DNA of 64,000 nt from Streptomyces sp. NBC_01353. GTDB taxonomy: Bacteria; Actinomycetota; Actinomycetes; Streptomycetales; Streptomycetaceae. This document shows, one piece after another, positions 33,366 through 42,650 of this stretch (position 1 is its first letter; the number at the start of each line of letters is the position of its first letter). The position numbers and the translations under genes were made by a program. The notes below the pieces were generated by a model, which saw nothing but the letters and a program-made list of their open reading frames with translations, ran no database searches and was not told where the DNA came from. The DNA lies in assembly GCF_036237275.1 (NCBI RefSeq), contig NZ_CP108352.1:1674001-1738000 (forward strand), given 5' to 3'.

Positions 33366-34115
33366 GTGGCAGTCAGCGGACAGCAGCGGCGACCGGTCGT
33401 GGTGCTCTACGAGCGGATCGCGGACGCCATCCACGACGGCACCTATCCCCCGGGCTCGACCCTCCCCTCCGAGCCCAAGCTCGCCGGCGAACTGGGCGTG
33501 AGCCGCCCCGCCCTGCGCGAGGCGCTGCTGCTGCTCCAGGAGGACGGCCTGCTGTCCGTACGGCGCGGGGTCGGCCGGACCGTCAACGACCACCCGCCCC
33601 GACGCGGCTTCGAGCACATCCAGCCCCTGGAGGAGCTGATCGGCGCGGGCGCCCCGCTGCGTGTTCGGGCGCTGCTGCGGGCGGTCGAGGAGCCGACCGA
33701 CTTCACCACCCAGCACCTGCTCGCCCCGGCCCGGGCGGAGCTGCGCTTCTGGGAGTCCCTGCTGGCCGGAGAGGGTGCGGCGGCGGCCCTCAGCCAGGAG
33801 TGGGCGGCGGCCGACGACGTACTGGAGCGGGCGCACCCGGCCTTCGCGGAAGCGCTGCGCGCCCAGTCGGCACCCGAGCGGACCTCGATGCTGGCGGTGC
33901 TCACCGGGGCCTCGCGCGGAGTGCCGCTGGGGGCCCACAGCAGTGTGACCGCGACACTGCTCGGCCAGCGCCGGGGTGAGCAGCTCGGCCGACCGGCCGA
34001 CACCCCGGCCGTCCTGGTCACCCAGGTCGTACGGGTCGGGGACACCCCCGTCCTCGCGGCCAAGCACATGCTCCCGACGGGCGCCCCGGCGCTCCCGGTC
34101 CTCCAGTCGAACTGA
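33366..34115 (+). CDS. GntR-family transcriptional regulator
   Basis: A 249-residue regulator. Residues about 10-75 form the GntR winged helix ([62 protein letters not shown]). The C-terminal 150 residues look like a UTRA-type ligand-binding domain of the HutC subfamily ([21 protein letters not shown]). It is divergent from the MFS gene and 77 bases upstream of add. All three genes carry the same CTTGTC...GACAAG motif, so it very likely regulates itself and both neighbours. The inducer may be a purine nucleoside or related metabolite, which is inference. Confidence 0.9.
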   Translation: MAVSGQQRRPVVVLYERIADAIHDGTYPPGSTLPSEPKLAGELGVSRPALREALLLLQEDGLLSVRRGVGRTVNDHPPRRGFEHIQPLEELIGAGAPLRVRALLRAVEEPTDFTTQHLLAPARAELRFWESLLAGEGAAAALSQEWAAADDVLERAHPAFAEALRAQSAPERTSMLAVLTGASRGVPLGAHSSVTATLLGQRRGEQLGRPADTPAVLVTQVVRVGDTPVLAAKHMLPTGAPALPVLQSN

Positions 34116-34178
34116 GCGGGCGACCCTCCGGAACCAGGCGGGCGACAGCCGTCACAGCGTCGCGCCGCCGTCGTGGCG

Positions 34179-34184
34179 TACACT
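34179..34184 (+). promoter_or_regulatory. Putative -10 box of the add promoter
   Basis: TACACT lies 8 bases before the add ATG, and there is no ribosome binding site, suggesting a leaderless transcript. Confidence 0.45.
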
Positions 34185-34192
34185 TCCGCGCC

Positions 34193-35293
34193 ATGCACTT
34201 GTCTGACAACCCTGCCGCCCCGCTCAGCACCCCGGCCTCCACGCCCGTCGCCGAGTGGATCCGCCGCGCGCCCAAGGCCGTCCTCCACGACCACCTGGAC
34301 GGCGGGCTGCGCCCCGCCACCATCGTCGAACTGGCCCGGGAGTGCGGCTACACCGCGCTGCCGACCGAGGACCCGGCCGCGCTCGCGGTCTGGTTCCGGG
34401 ACGCCGCCGACTCCGGTTCGCTGGAGCGGTACCTGGAGACCTTCGCCCACACCTGCGCGGTGATGCAGACCCGCGAGGCGCTGCACCGCATCGCGGCCGA
34501 GTGCGCCGAGGACCTGGCCGCGGACGGGGTCGTCTACGCCGAGATCCGCTACGCCCCCGAGCAGCACCTGGAGGCCGGGCTGAGCCTCGACGAGGTCGTC
34601 GAGGCCGTGAACGACGGCTTCCGCGAGGGCGAGCGCCGCACCGGCGGCCGGATCACGGTCCGCGCCCTCCTCACCGGGATGCGCCACACCGACCGTTCCC
34701 TGGAGATCGCGCAGCTCACGGTCGCCCACCGCGAGCAGGGTGTGGCCGGTTTCGACATCGCCGGCGGCGAGATCGGCAACCCGCCGGCCCGCCACCTCCC
34801 CGCCTTCCAGCACCTCAAGCGGCACAACTGTCACTTCACGATCCACGCCGGCGAGGCCGTCGGCGCGGAGTCGATCCACGAGGCCGTGCAGGTCTGCGGC
34901 GCCGAGCGGGTCGGCCACGGCGTGCGGATCACGGACGACATCGCCGAGGACGGCACGCTCGGCCACCTGGCTTCGTACGTCCGCGACAACCGGATCGCCC
35001 TGGAGGTCTGTCCGACCTCCAACCTCCAGACCGGTGCGGCCAAGGACTACGCCTCGCATCCCATCGACGAGCTGCGCCGCCTCGGCTTCCGCATCACGCT
35101 GAACACGGACAACCGGCTGGTCTCCGGCACCACCATGAGCGAGGAGTTCCAGCACATGGTGGACGCCTTCGGCTACGGCCCCGGGGTCTTCGAGGAGTTC
35201 ACCGTCGCCGCGCTCGACGCCGCGTTCCTGCCGCTGCCGGAGCGGCAGCGGCTGATCGACGAGGTCGTGCGCCCGGGGTACGCCGCGCTGTAG
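34193..35293 (+). CDS. add: Adenosine deaminase
   Basis: A 366-residue adenosine deaminase, converting adenosine and deoxyadenosine to the inosine forms in purine salvage. Zinc ligands and catalytic residues are visible: VLHDHLDGG near residue 32, [13 protein letters not shown] with the catalytic Glu, GHGVRI, and [11 protein letters not shown] with the final Asp. Length and motifs fit the actinobacterial Add group. The first codons (MHLSDN) are written by a GntR-type operator sequence, so the repressor would sit right at the transcription and translation start. A hairpin follows the stop. Confidence 0.95.
   Translation: MHLSDNPAAPLSTPASTPVAEWIRRAPKAVLHDHLDGGLRPATIVELARECGYTALPTEDPAALAVWFRDAADSGSLERYLETFAHTCAVMQTREALHRIAAECAEDLAADGVVYAEIRYAPEQHLEAGLSLDEVVEAVNDGFREGERRTGGRITVRALLTGMRHTDRSLEIAQLTVAHREQGVAGFDIAGGEIGNPPARHLPAFQHLKRHNCHFTIHAGEAVGAESIHEAVQVCGAERVGHGVRITDDIAEDGTLGHLASYVRDNRIALEVCPTSNLQTGAAKDYASHPIDELRRLGFRITLNTDNRLVSGTTMSEEFQHMVDAFGYGPGVFEEFTVAALDAAFLPLPERQRLIDEVVRPGYAAL
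34198..34209. promoter_or_regulatory. GntR-type operator within the start of add
   Basis: CTTGTCTGACAA matches 12 of the 13 core bases of the perfect operator in front of the MFS gene. It lies 6 to 17 bases inside the add coding region. Confidence 0.6.
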
Positions 35294-35311
35294 CGCGCCG
35301 GGTGCACGCAG

Positions 35312-35347
35312 CGGCCCCGCACGGTCATGGCCGACCGAGCGGGGCCG
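35312..35347. terminator. Hairpin between add and the convergent acetyltransferase gene
   Basis: CGGCCCCGC and GCGGGGCCG are perfectly complementary across an 18-base loop that begins 18 bases past the add stop. Confidence 0.6.
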
Positions 35348-35393
35348 TCCGCTGCGCCGAGACGCCCCTGGACCGAGACGACCACCGACGACC

Positions 35394-36176
35394 CTAGGCC
35401 GGTACGAGCGGGCCGCGCGGCGCCGCCGCGTCGAGCCGAGGCGCACCGTCGAGCAGGGGCGGTCCGTCCAGCCGAGCCGCGCCGTCGAGCAGGGGCGGTC
35501 CGTCCAGCCGGGTCGCGCCGTCGAGCCGCGGCCCGCGGTCGATCCTGGCCTCGATGACAGCCCGGACGGCCGGCCACTCCTCGTCGAGGATCGAGTAGAA
35601 GGCGGTGCTGCGCACGGCTCCGTCGAGTCCGCGCGAATGCGCCCGCCGGACCCCTTCGCAGGACGCCCCGAGGCGTTCGATGGCGGCCCGCGACCGCAGG
35701 TTCCGGGCGTCGGCGCGCATCGAGACGCGCCGTACCCCCCACACCTCGAAGGCGTGCCGGAGCATCAGCAGCTTGGCCTCGGTGTTGATCCCGGTGCCCT
35801 GGGCCCGGGGGGCGAGCCAGGTGTTGCCGATCTCCGCGGCGTCCGGCACCGCGGTGGCCGGATCGCCGTACGGCATCCCGGGCACCGAGGGCCAGACCAA
35901 CGGCCCCTGCCAGTAGTCGAGCTCGAGGAACCTCGTCGCGCCCACGACCTGCCCGTCGGCGGTACTGACGACGGCGAAGGGAAGCGCCCGGCCCGCGGCC
36001 TGTTCGGCCAGGGCACGTTCGAGGTAGATCTCCGTCGCGTCCAGATTGTGGGGGACGGGCGTGAACGCGTACGTCGTACGGTCCTCGGAGCCGGCCGCGG
36101 CGATCGCGGCGGCGTGCTGTGGTGCGAGGGGTTCCAGCCGTACGGTGCGGCCGGACAGCACAACGGGAAGTGGCAC
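35394..36176 (-). CDS. GNAT-family N-acetyltransferase with a repetitive C-terminal tail
   Basis: A 260-residue protein. Residues about 8-190 are a GNAT domain of the RimJ/RimL-like kind (LSGRTVRLEPLAPQHAAAIAAAG, then GNTWLAPRAQGTGINTEAKLLMLRHAFE as the acetyl-CoA loop, then RMSxRADARNLRSRAAIERLGASCEGVRR-like end). It would acetylate a protein or small amine in the cytoplasm. The last 45 residues are a repetitive LDG-rich tail created by a 36-bp tandem duplication, which is not part of the fold. Its true end may vary between strains. Confidence 0.85.
   Translation of the reverse strand: MPLPVVLSGRTVRLEPLAPQHAAAIAAAGSEDRTTYAFTPVPHNLDATEIYLERALAEQAAGRALPFAVVSTADGQVVGATRFLELDYWQGPLVWPSVPGMPYGDPATAVPDAAEIGNTWLAPRAQGTGINTEAKLLMLRHAFEVWGVRRVSMRADARNLRSRAAIERLGASCEGVRRAHSRGLDGAVRSTAFYSILDEEWPAVRAVIEARIDRGPRLDGATRLDGPPLLDGAARLDGPPLLDGAPRLDAAAPRGPLVPA
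35446..35526. repeat. 36-bp tandem repeat in the acetyltransferase tail
   Basis: A 36-base unit beginning CCGTCGAGCAGGGGCGGTCC occurs twice (35446 and 35482) and starts a third time at 35518. Being a multiple of three, it adds 12 residues per copy. Confidence 0.85.
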
Positions 36177-36326
36177 GGGGCCTTCGGTCCTTCTGCGAGT
36201 GGGAGCTGCCCCGCGCCGACGTCACGGCGCGAAGGCGGTGGCACAGTCTCCGTCCCGCTGCCCACAGAGTGGGAAAAGAACAGGTAAAGAACGACCGAAG
36301 GTCACGTGAATCCACCCTGCCGGCTG

Positions 36327-38102
36327 CTACCCCACCTGGCCCTTGACAACGGGCAGCTCCAGGGTGCCGGTGTCCTCGGGTACGGCGGTGACGGTCACCG
36401 GCTTGATGCCCCGGTTTCCCGAGTACGCGTCGTCGCTGGCGGCGATCACGAACTCGAGCCGGTGACCCCTCTCGTAGCGGTGCACGATGCCCGGCAGCTC
36501 CACCGTGAAGGGCCGGGTCGCGTCCGGTACCCGTACCGGCGCCACGAGCCGGTTGACCAGGGTCTTCGTTCCGTCCGGGGCGATGTCGTAGACCTTGGCG
36601 AAGAGCACGAGCTTGTCGGCGGCGTCACCGGAGTCCTGGAAGCGCTCGGTCTTCGGGGAGACGACCCGCAGCGTGGCCTTCGGCGAGCCGACGACGTCGA
36701 CGGGGGCGGTCAGCGGGGCACTGGTCCAGCCGAGATAGGTGCCCTTGAGGTCGTACGGCCGGGGATCGGGCAGGCCGATGAGTCCGGTGAGCGAGGACTC
36801 CGAATGGCTCGTGGGGACCAGCCAGTTGCTGTACTCGCGCGAACCGCGGGCGACCTTGGCCCGGTTGTCGACGAGCTTTCCGTCCCCGGAGAGGTAGAGC
36901 TTCTGGCTGAGGGCGGGGACCCGGGCCGCGGTGCCGTAGCCGCTCTGCCAGGAGCGGTAGTAGGCGAACTCGGCTCCGGTGTCGGCCTTTCCGTTGCCCC
37001 GCAGATGGCGGTCGAACCAGGCGAGGACGCGCTGTCCGACGTAGCTGGTCTCCAGATTGCCCTGGGCGAGGTCGAGTTCACCCGGCGCCTGTCCGCCGCT
37101 GTGCCCCCACGACTGCCAGATCATCTTGGTCTCGACGCCCCGTGCCTGCAGCCGCTCGTAGGTGTCCTGGGCCTCGTTGAGGTTGAAGAGACTGTCGGAC
37201 TGGCCCTGGACGATCAACGTGGGCGCCTTGACGCGGTCGAGGTACGAGACCGGGGAGACGCTCCGGGCGAAGTCGAGCATCTTCTTGGTGTCCGCGTCGC
37301 GGTAGCGGCCGGAGTTGAGCAGCCGGACGGTGTCGCAGGCATCGGTGACGAAGTGCAGACAGTCGAGGCGGTTGATCCGGGAAGGATCGAGGGACGGAAC
37401 GAGCAGCGGCTGCCCCTCCCCCATCAGGTAGAAGCCGTTGGCCCACTGCCATTTGAAGACGCCGGGGGTCGCGCGGTCGGCACCGTTGGGGGCGAGGGAG
37501 TAGGCGAGGTCGCTCCAGGTGATGAGCGGGACGAGCGCGTCGAGCCGGGGGTCGACGGAGGCGGTGGCGAGCTGGACGGCGCCGCCGTAGGAGCCGCCGA
37601 CCATGCCGACGCGCGGGTCGCCGGCGCCGTCCTTGGTGACGAAGTCGGCGCGGGTGCCGTCGTCGGCGGCCCGGGTGCCGCCGAGGAAGTCGACGAGCCG
37701 GGTGGCGGCCTGTCCGTCGATGCGGGGGTCGTCGAGGGAGATCAGGCAGCCGGACTTCCCGAAGCCGAGCCCTGAGTAGACGAGCCCGACGTAGCCCCGG
37801 GCGGCGAATGCCTTGCCGATGGCGTCGGTGGACCCGTCCGCCTTGCTCCCTCCGAACCCGTTGGTGGCGAGCACGGCGGGCGCCGGGTGCGCGGCGTCCA
37901 CCCCGGCGGGCCGGTAGAGATCGGCGTCGACCACGCAACTGCGGCCGCCCGCCTCGACGGTGAAGGTCAGCGGGGTGACGGTGTACGGGATGGGCTCGGC
38001 ACCGTGCGCCGGACCGGCGAGCGCGAGGGGCGCGGCCACCGCCGTACTCGCGGCCAGGACAAGGAGCTTGCGGGACAGCGGTAGGGCATGGAACACGGAC
38101 AC
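36327..38102 (-). CDS. Secreted S15-type (CocE/X-Pro dipeptidyl-peptidase-like) hydrolase
   Basis: A 591-residue exported protein. An N-terminal signal peptide (LSRKLLVLAASTAVAAPLALAGPAHGAEP) is clear. The catalytic alpha/beta hydrolase domain has GGSYGG as the nucleophile elbow, VQGQSDSLF for the acid and QSWGHSGGQ for the His. The C-terminal beta-sandwich (residues about 430-590) fits the CocE/NonD C-domain. Such enzymes cleave X-Pro dipeptides or esters. The GTG start at 38102 follows GGAGG by 5 bases. Two palindromic sites stand just upstream of the gene. Confidence 0.88.
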   Translation of the reverse strand: MSVFHALPLSRKLLVLAASTAVAAPLALAGPAHGAEPIPYTVTPLTFTVEAGGRSCVVDADLYRPAGVDAAHPAPAVLATNGFGGSKADGSTDAIGKAFAARGYVGLVYSGLGFGKSGCLISLDDPRIDGQAATRLVDFLGGTRAADDGTRADFVTKDGAGDPRVGMVGGSYGGAVQLATASVDPRLDALVPLITWSDLAYSLAPNGADRATPGVFKWQWANGFYLMGEGQPLLVPSLDPSRINRLDCLHFVTDACDTVRLLNSGRYRDADTKKMLDFARSVSPVSYLDRVKAPTLIVQGQSDSLFNLNEAQDTYERLQARGVETKMIWQSWGHSGGQAPGELDLAQGNLETSYVGQRVLAWFDRHLRGNGKADTGAEFAYYRSWQSGYGTAARVPALSQKLYLSGDGKLVDNRAKVARGSREYSNWLVPTSHSESSLTGLIGLPDPRPYDLKGTYLGWTSAPLTAPVDVVGSPKATLRVVSPKTERFQDSGDAADKLVLFAKVYDIAPDGTKTLVNRLVAPVRVPDATRPFTVELPGIVHRYERGHRLEFVIAASDDAYSGNRGIKPVTVTAVPEDTGTLELPVVKGQVG

Positions 38103-38122
38103 GGGGACCTCCACGCTGAGGA

Positions 38123-38136
38123 TTACCGACTGGTAA
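38123..38136. promoter_or_regulatory. Inverted repeat TTACC-N4-GGTAA
   Basis: TTACCGACTGGTAA lies 21 bases upstream of the S15-type hydrolase start. The shape is typical of a TetR-family operator; no such regulator gene is adjacent. Confidence 0.5.
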
Positions 38137-38158
38137 GTACCGAGCCGGGCCCATGGTG

Positions 38159-38170
38159 TGACACGTGTCA
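38159..38170. promoter_or_regulatory. Perfect 12-bp palindrome TGACACGTGTCA
   Basis: Symmetric on both strands and 23 bases upstream of the TTACC dyad; a second possible operator for the secreted hydrolase gene. Confidence 0.45.
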
Positions 38171-38383
38171 GACCGCGTCAACGTGTGCGGCATGGATTAT
38201 TGACGGAGATTCAGTCACCTTCGCGGCCGCGAACGATCGGGCGTACCGGCTCGTTCGTTCACACCTTGTCGCGCTCCCGACCGCCCCCTACGACAGGACG
38301 GTCACGGGTCGCTCACCACCCCAACGAACGAGCATGGCAACAGTCCTTCGCGTAGCGGGATTTCACAAGCGGGGCTCCTCGCC

Positions 38384-39316
38384 TCAGGCGAGCGCCGGCA
38401 CGTCCAGCGTCAGCGTTCCCGACTCAGCGTCCAGGACACCCGGAACCCCCAGCGGGAAGGTCAGCGCCGTCTCGCTGTGGCCGAAGCCCATCTCCTCGAC
38501 CACCGGGACTCCGAGGCCGCCGAGCCGGTCGGCGAGGACCGCCCGGACCTCCTCGTAGGGGCCGCACTCCTCCCACGAGCCGAGACCGATGCCGGCGACG
38601 CCGTCCAGCCAACCGGAGCGCAGCAGTTGGGTGAGGATGCGGTCCAGGCGGTACGGCTCCTCCCCCACGTCCTCCAGGAGCAGCAGGCCCCCGCGGGCCG
38701 AGGGGCGGGCGTGCGGGGTGGCGATATCGGCGGCGAGAAGGCTCACACAGCCGCCGAGGGTGACGCCGTGCGCCCGGCCCGGGACCATGGCCCGGGCGGT
38801 GTCCAGGCCGAGGGTCCGCACGGACTCGGGCTCGAAGAGGGTGGCCCGCAGGGACTCCTGGGTGCGGGGGTCCTTGAGGAAGGCGGCCGCCGCGACCATC
38901 GGGCCGTGGAGCGTGGCGATCCCCGCACGGACGGCGAACGCCTCGTGCAGGGCGGTGACATCGCTGTAGCCGACGAACACCTTGGGCCCCGCGGCCCGTA
39001 TCGCCGACCAGTCGATCAGGTCCACCATCCGCTGGACGCCGTAGCCGCCGCGCGCACAGATCACCGCGGAGACCGTGGGATCGCACCAGGCCTCCTGGAG
39101 GTCCCGGGAGCGGTGCTCGTCCGCACCGGCGAGGTACCCCAACTCGCGGTGTGTGTCCAGGACATGGGGTGCCACGACGGGCTCCAGGTCCCAGCCGCGC
39201 AGCAGGTCGAGCCCGGCCGCGAGCCGCTCCTCGGGGATCGGCCCGCTGGGAGCGACGACGGCGACCCGCGAGCCCGGGCGAAGGCGCTGGGGCCGGATCG
39301 GTGGAGTGACGGTCAC
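38384..39316 (-). CDS. LD-carboxypeptidase (peptidase family S66)
   Basis: A 310-residue enzyme of the muramoyltetrapeptide LD-carboxypeptidase family. The nucleophile Ser is in FVGYSDVTAL, the Glu in LLLEDVGEEPYRLDRIL and the His in GFGHSETALTFPLG, all in usual order. It removes the terminal D-residue from cytoplasmic cell-wall tetrapeptides. GTG at 39316 overlaps the stop of the upstream S9 peptidase gene by 4 bases, with GGAG 8 bases before. It is the last gene of the peptide-degradation operon. Confidence 0.92.
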   Translation of the reverse strand: MTVTPPIRPQRLRPGSRVAVVAPSGPIPEERLAAGLDLLRGWDLEPVVAPHVLDTHRELGYLAGADEHRSRDLQEAWCDPTVSAVICARGGYGVQRMVDLIDWSAIRAAGPKVFVGYSDVTALHEAFAVRAGIATLHGPMVAAAAFLKDPRTQESLRATLFEPESVRTLGLDTARAMVPGRAHGVTLGGCVSLLAADIATPHARPSARGGLLLLEDVGEEPYRLDRILTQLLRSGWLDGVAGIGLGSWEECGPYEEVRAVLADRLGGLGVPVVEEMGFGHSETALTFPLGVPGVLDAESGTLTLDVPALA

Positions 39317-41304
39317 TTCTTCAGCTCCAGGACGGGGACGTCGGGTCGGGCGATGCCGAAGGTCTGTGCGTAAAGGGAGAGTTCGGCCTCGAGAGCGCGG
39401 ATCATCGTCTCGGCACGGCGGAAGCCGTGGCTCTCGCCCTCGAAGGCGATGTACGCGTGCGGGACCCCGCGTCCCGCCATCCGTCCAAGGAACCGTTCGG
39501 CCTGCGCGGGCGGGCAGATCACGTCGTCGAGGCCCTGGAGCAGCAGGAAGGGCGCGGAGATCCGCTCGACATGGTCGAGCGGCGAACGTTCCCGGTAGCG
39601 GGCGGGCACCTCGGCGAGCGGGCCGATGAGCGACTCCAGGTACTGGGATTCGAAGTCGTGGGTCTCGTCGGTGGCCCAGCCCAGCAGATCGAGGATGGGG
39701 TAGATGATCGTGCCGCAGGCGTACACCTCGGAGGTGACGAGCGAGGCGGCGGTGGTCCAGCCGCCCGCGCTGCCGCCCCGGATCGCCAGCCGCGCCGGAT
39801 CGGCGGTGCCCTCGGCGGCGAGCGCCTCGGCGACGGCCGCGCAGTCCTCCACGTCGACGACGCCCCACTGCTCGCGCAGCCGCTCGCGGTACTCCCGTCC
39901 GTAGCCGGTGGACCCGCCGTAGTTGACCTCGGCGACACCGATGCCCCGGGAGGTGAAGTAGGCGATCTCCAGGTCGAGGACGAGCGGAGCGTGTCCGGTC
40001 GGCCCTCCGTGCGCCCAGACCACGTAGGGCGGAAGCTCCTGGCCGGAGGCGATCCGGTCGGGGTTGTGCGGCGGGTAGACGTGGGCGTGGATCTCGCGGT
40101 CGTCGGGGCCGGTGAAGGTGCGGATCTGGGGTTCGGGGTAGTACGCCGGGTCGACGGGGTCGTCGTGGGCCGAGCCGATGACGCGGGCCCGGCCGGTACC
40201 GGTGTCCAGCTCCACCACCTCGTAGGCGCTGCGCGGGCTGGCGGCCACGCCGACGACCCTGGTGCCGTGCACGGCGAGGGTGGCGGCCCACTCGGTCCAG
40301 GGGCCCGCGGCGTCGACGAGTTCGCCGCTCTCGGGGTCGAGTATCCCCAGAGCGGTGGCGCCCTTGCCGTGGATGACGGCGACGAGGCCGTTCTCCAGCG
40401 GGTGGAACCAGCTGAGGCCGATCTTCCACAGCGGTCCGCCGAACTCCTCGGGGCGCGGGCAGAGGGCGATCGGCTCACCGTCGCTGTCCTCCGCGGGCCG
40501 GTAGAGGTTCCACCAGCCGCTTCGGTCGCTGGCGTACAGGAGCTGTCCGTCGGCGGTCCAGCCGACCTGCGGCACCGATTCCTCGGGCCCGCCGGCGACG
40601 GTCCGCGCGCCGTGGAGGGTGCCGTCGGCCGTGATCCCGGCGAGGAGCACCTCGGTGCCGTCCCAGGGCATCCGTGGGTGGTCCCAGGCGATCCAGGCGG
40701 CCTGCCGTCCGTCCGGGGAGAGCCGGGGTCCGGTGACGAACCGGTGGCGTCCGTCGGAGAGTTCACGTACGGCGCCGCGGTCCTCGGCGGCCGAACCGTC
40801 GAGGGGTACGGCGGCGAGGACGCGGCGTACGTCGGTCGGCGCGGGTCCGGTGAACTCCTCCAGGACGCACCAGACTTCGCCGCGATCGGGGTGGATCACC
40901 GGGTCGGCCCAGCGCAGTCCGCCGCCGACGGTGGAGACAGGGGTGAGGGGGCGGGGCTCGGCTCCGGGACCGGCGTCGGGTGCGTATGCGTAGAGACGTT
41001 GGTCGGGGAAGTGGCTGAACACGACGAGCGGTCCGTCGTCCGCGCGGGCCAGGCCCGCCCAGGGCTGTCCGCCGTACTCGACGACCCTGCTGCGGACGTT
41101 CCACGGGGCGGGGAGCACCGACTCCTCGGTGCCGTCGGCGCGTCGGCGGACGAGCGCACGCCGACCGCCCTCGGTGGGCCGTGGCGCGGTCCACCACACT
41201 TCGTCGCCGACGACACCGACGTACTCGGGGCGCCCGTCGTGCCGAGCGGCGAGCACCGCGTCGATCGGGGAGGGCCAGCTGCCGTAGGCGCCGGTCGGTA
41301 CCAT
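39313..41304 (-). CDS. Prolyl oligopeptidase-family (S9) peptidase
   Basis: A 663-residue cytoplasmic peptidase. The N-terminal 380 residues form a beta-propeller of the WD40/TolB kind, and the C-terminal part is an alpha/beta hydrolase with RGGSAGGWTTAASL, LLLQGLDDVICPPAQ and FEGESHGF as nucleophile, acid and base regions. It resembles dipeptidyl aminopeptidase/acylaminoacyl-peptidase proteins, which act on short peptides. GGGGAG lies 5 bases before the ATG. It lies between the M20 and S66 genes and is coupled to the latter. Confidence 0.9.
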   Translation of the reverse strand: MVPTGAYGSWPSPIDAVLAARHDGRPEYVGVVGDEVWWTAPRPTEGGRRALVRRRADGTEESVLPAPWNVRSRVVEYGGQPWAGLARADDGPLVVFSHFPDQRLYAYAPDAGPGAEPRPLTPVSTVGGGLRWADPVIHPDRGEVWCVLEEFTGPAPTDVRRVLAAVPLDGSAAEDRGAVRELSDGRHRFVTGPRLSPDGRQAAWIAWDHPRMPWDGTEVLLAGITADGTLHGARTVAGGPEESVPQVGWTADGQLLYASDRSGWWNLYRPAEDSDGEPIALCPRPEEFGGPLWKIGLSWFHPLENGLVAVIHGKGATALGILDPESGELVDAAGPWTEWAATLAVHGTRVVGVAASPRSAYEVVELDTGTGRARVIGSAHDDPVDPAYYPEPQIRTFTGPDDREIHAHVYPPHNPDRIASGQELPPYVVWAHGGPTGHAPLVLDLEIAYFTSRGIGVAEVNYGGSTGYGREYRERLREQWGVVDVEDCAAVAEALAAEGTADPARLAIRGGSAGGWTTAASLVTSEVYACGTIIYPILDLLGWATDETHDFESQYLESLIGPLAEVPARYRERSPLDHVERISAPFLLLQGLDDVICPPAQAERFLGRMAGRGVPHAYIAFEGESHGFRRAETMIRALEAELSLYAQTFGIARPDVPVLELKK

Positions 41305-41315
41305 CTCGACTCCCC

Positions 41316-42650
41316 TTACGCGGACTTCAGGTAGTGGTCGAGGACGCGGACGCCGAAATGCAGGGCGTCGACGGGGACGCGCTCGTCGACTCCGTGGAAC
41401 AGCGCCGCGTAGTCCAGGTCCGGGGGCAGCTTCAGCGGGGAGAAGCCGTAGCCGGTGATGCCGAGCCGGGAGAACTGCTTGGCGTCTGTGCCGCCGGACA
41501 TCGCGAACGGGACGACGTGGCCGTCCGGGTCGAAGTGCTCGACGGCGGCGCGCAGTCGGGCGAAGGTGGGTGAGTCGACGGGGGCTTCCAGGGGGACTTC
41601 GCGGTGATGGAACTCCCACTCGACGTCCGGCCCGGTGAGGCGGTCCATCGTCGCGATGAACTCCTCCTCGCCGCCCGGCAGCATCCGGCCGTCGACATGG
41701 GCGACGGCGTGCCCAGGGATCACGTTGACCTTGTAACCGGCGTCCAGCATCGTCGGGTTGGTGCTGTTGCGGACCGTCGGTTCCACCAGCGCGGCGGCCG
41801 GGCCGAGCTTCTCCAGCAGCAGGTCGACGTCGAAGCCGGCCGCGTCGACGTCGGTCTCGATGCCGTACAGCGCGGCGAGTTCGGTGAGCGCGGCCCGTAC
41901 GGTCGGTGTCAGGCGGACGGGCCAGGGGTGGGCGCCGATGCGGGCGACGGCTCCGGCGAGGCGGGTGACGGCGTTGGCCGTGTTCACCTTCGAGCCGTGT
42001 CCGGCCCGGCCGTGCGCGGTGAGCTTGACCCAGGCGGTGCCGCGTTCGCCGGCGGCGATCGGGTAGAGGGTCATGCCCGGGGTCGGGTGGAAGCTGAACG
42101 CCCCGGATTCGCTGATGCCTTCGGTGCAGCCCTCGAAGAGCCCGGGGTGCTCGCCGGCGAGGAAGCCCGATCCGTCCTCGGCGCTCGCCTCCTCGTCGGC
42201 GGTGTAGGCGAGGACGATGTCGCGGCGCGGCCGGATGCCCTGACGGGCCCAGGAGCGGACGACGGCGAGAACCATCGCGTCCATGTTCTTCATGTCGACG
42301 GCGCCGCGCCCCCAGACCACGCCGTCGCGGACCTCTCCGGAGAAGGGGTGCACGGCCCAGTCGGCGGGCTCCGCCGGGACGACGTCGAGGTGGCCGTGGA
42401 CCAGCAGCGCGTCGGCGGAGGGGTCGGTGCCCTCGATGCGCGCCACCACGTTGGTGCGGCCGGGGGTCCGCTCCAGCAGGGTGGGTTCCAGCCCGACGGC
42501 GGCGAGGCGTTCGGCGACGTACTCGGCGGCGGGCCGCTCGCGGCAGTCGCCGCCGCCGCGGTTGGTGGTGTCGATGCGGATGAGTTCGGAGGTGAAGGTC
42601 ACCACCTCGTCGAGCGCGGTGGCGTCCGGCTCTCGGCCCGGCTCAGCCAT
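41316..42650 (-). CDS. M20-family metallopeptidase
   Basis: A 444-residue di-zinc peptidase. Metal ligands and the general base are visible in VHGHLDVVPAEPADW, the WGRGAVDMKNMDA lid and YTADEEASAEDGSG; GRAGHGS marks the dimerisation domain. It probably cleaves di- or tripeptides or N-acyl amino acids in the cytoplasm. The ATG lies inside the last codons of the M55 gene (8-base overlap), and the S9 gene follows after 11 bases. Confidence 0.92.
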   Translation of the reverse strand: MAEPGREPDATALDEVVTFTSELIRIDTTNRGGGDCRERPAAEYVAERLAAVGLEPTLLERTPGRTNVVARIEGTDPSADALLVHGHLDVVPAEPADWAVHPFSGEVRDGVVWGRGAVDMKNMDAMVLAVVRSWARQGIRPRRDIVLAYTADEEASAEDGSGFLAGEHPGLFEGCTEGISESGAFSFHPTPGMTLYPIAAGERGTAWVKLTAHGRAGHGSKVNTANAVTRLAGAVARIGAHPWPVRLTPTVRAALTELAALYGIETDVDAAGFDVDLLLEKLGPAAALVEPTVRNSTNPTMLDAGYKVNVIPGHAVAHVDGRMLPGGEEEFIATMDRLTGPDVEWEFHHREVPLEAPVDSPTFARLRAAVEHFDPDGHVVPFAMSGGTDAKQFSRLGITGYGFSPLKLPPDLDYAALFHGVDERVPVDALHFGVRVLDHYLKSA

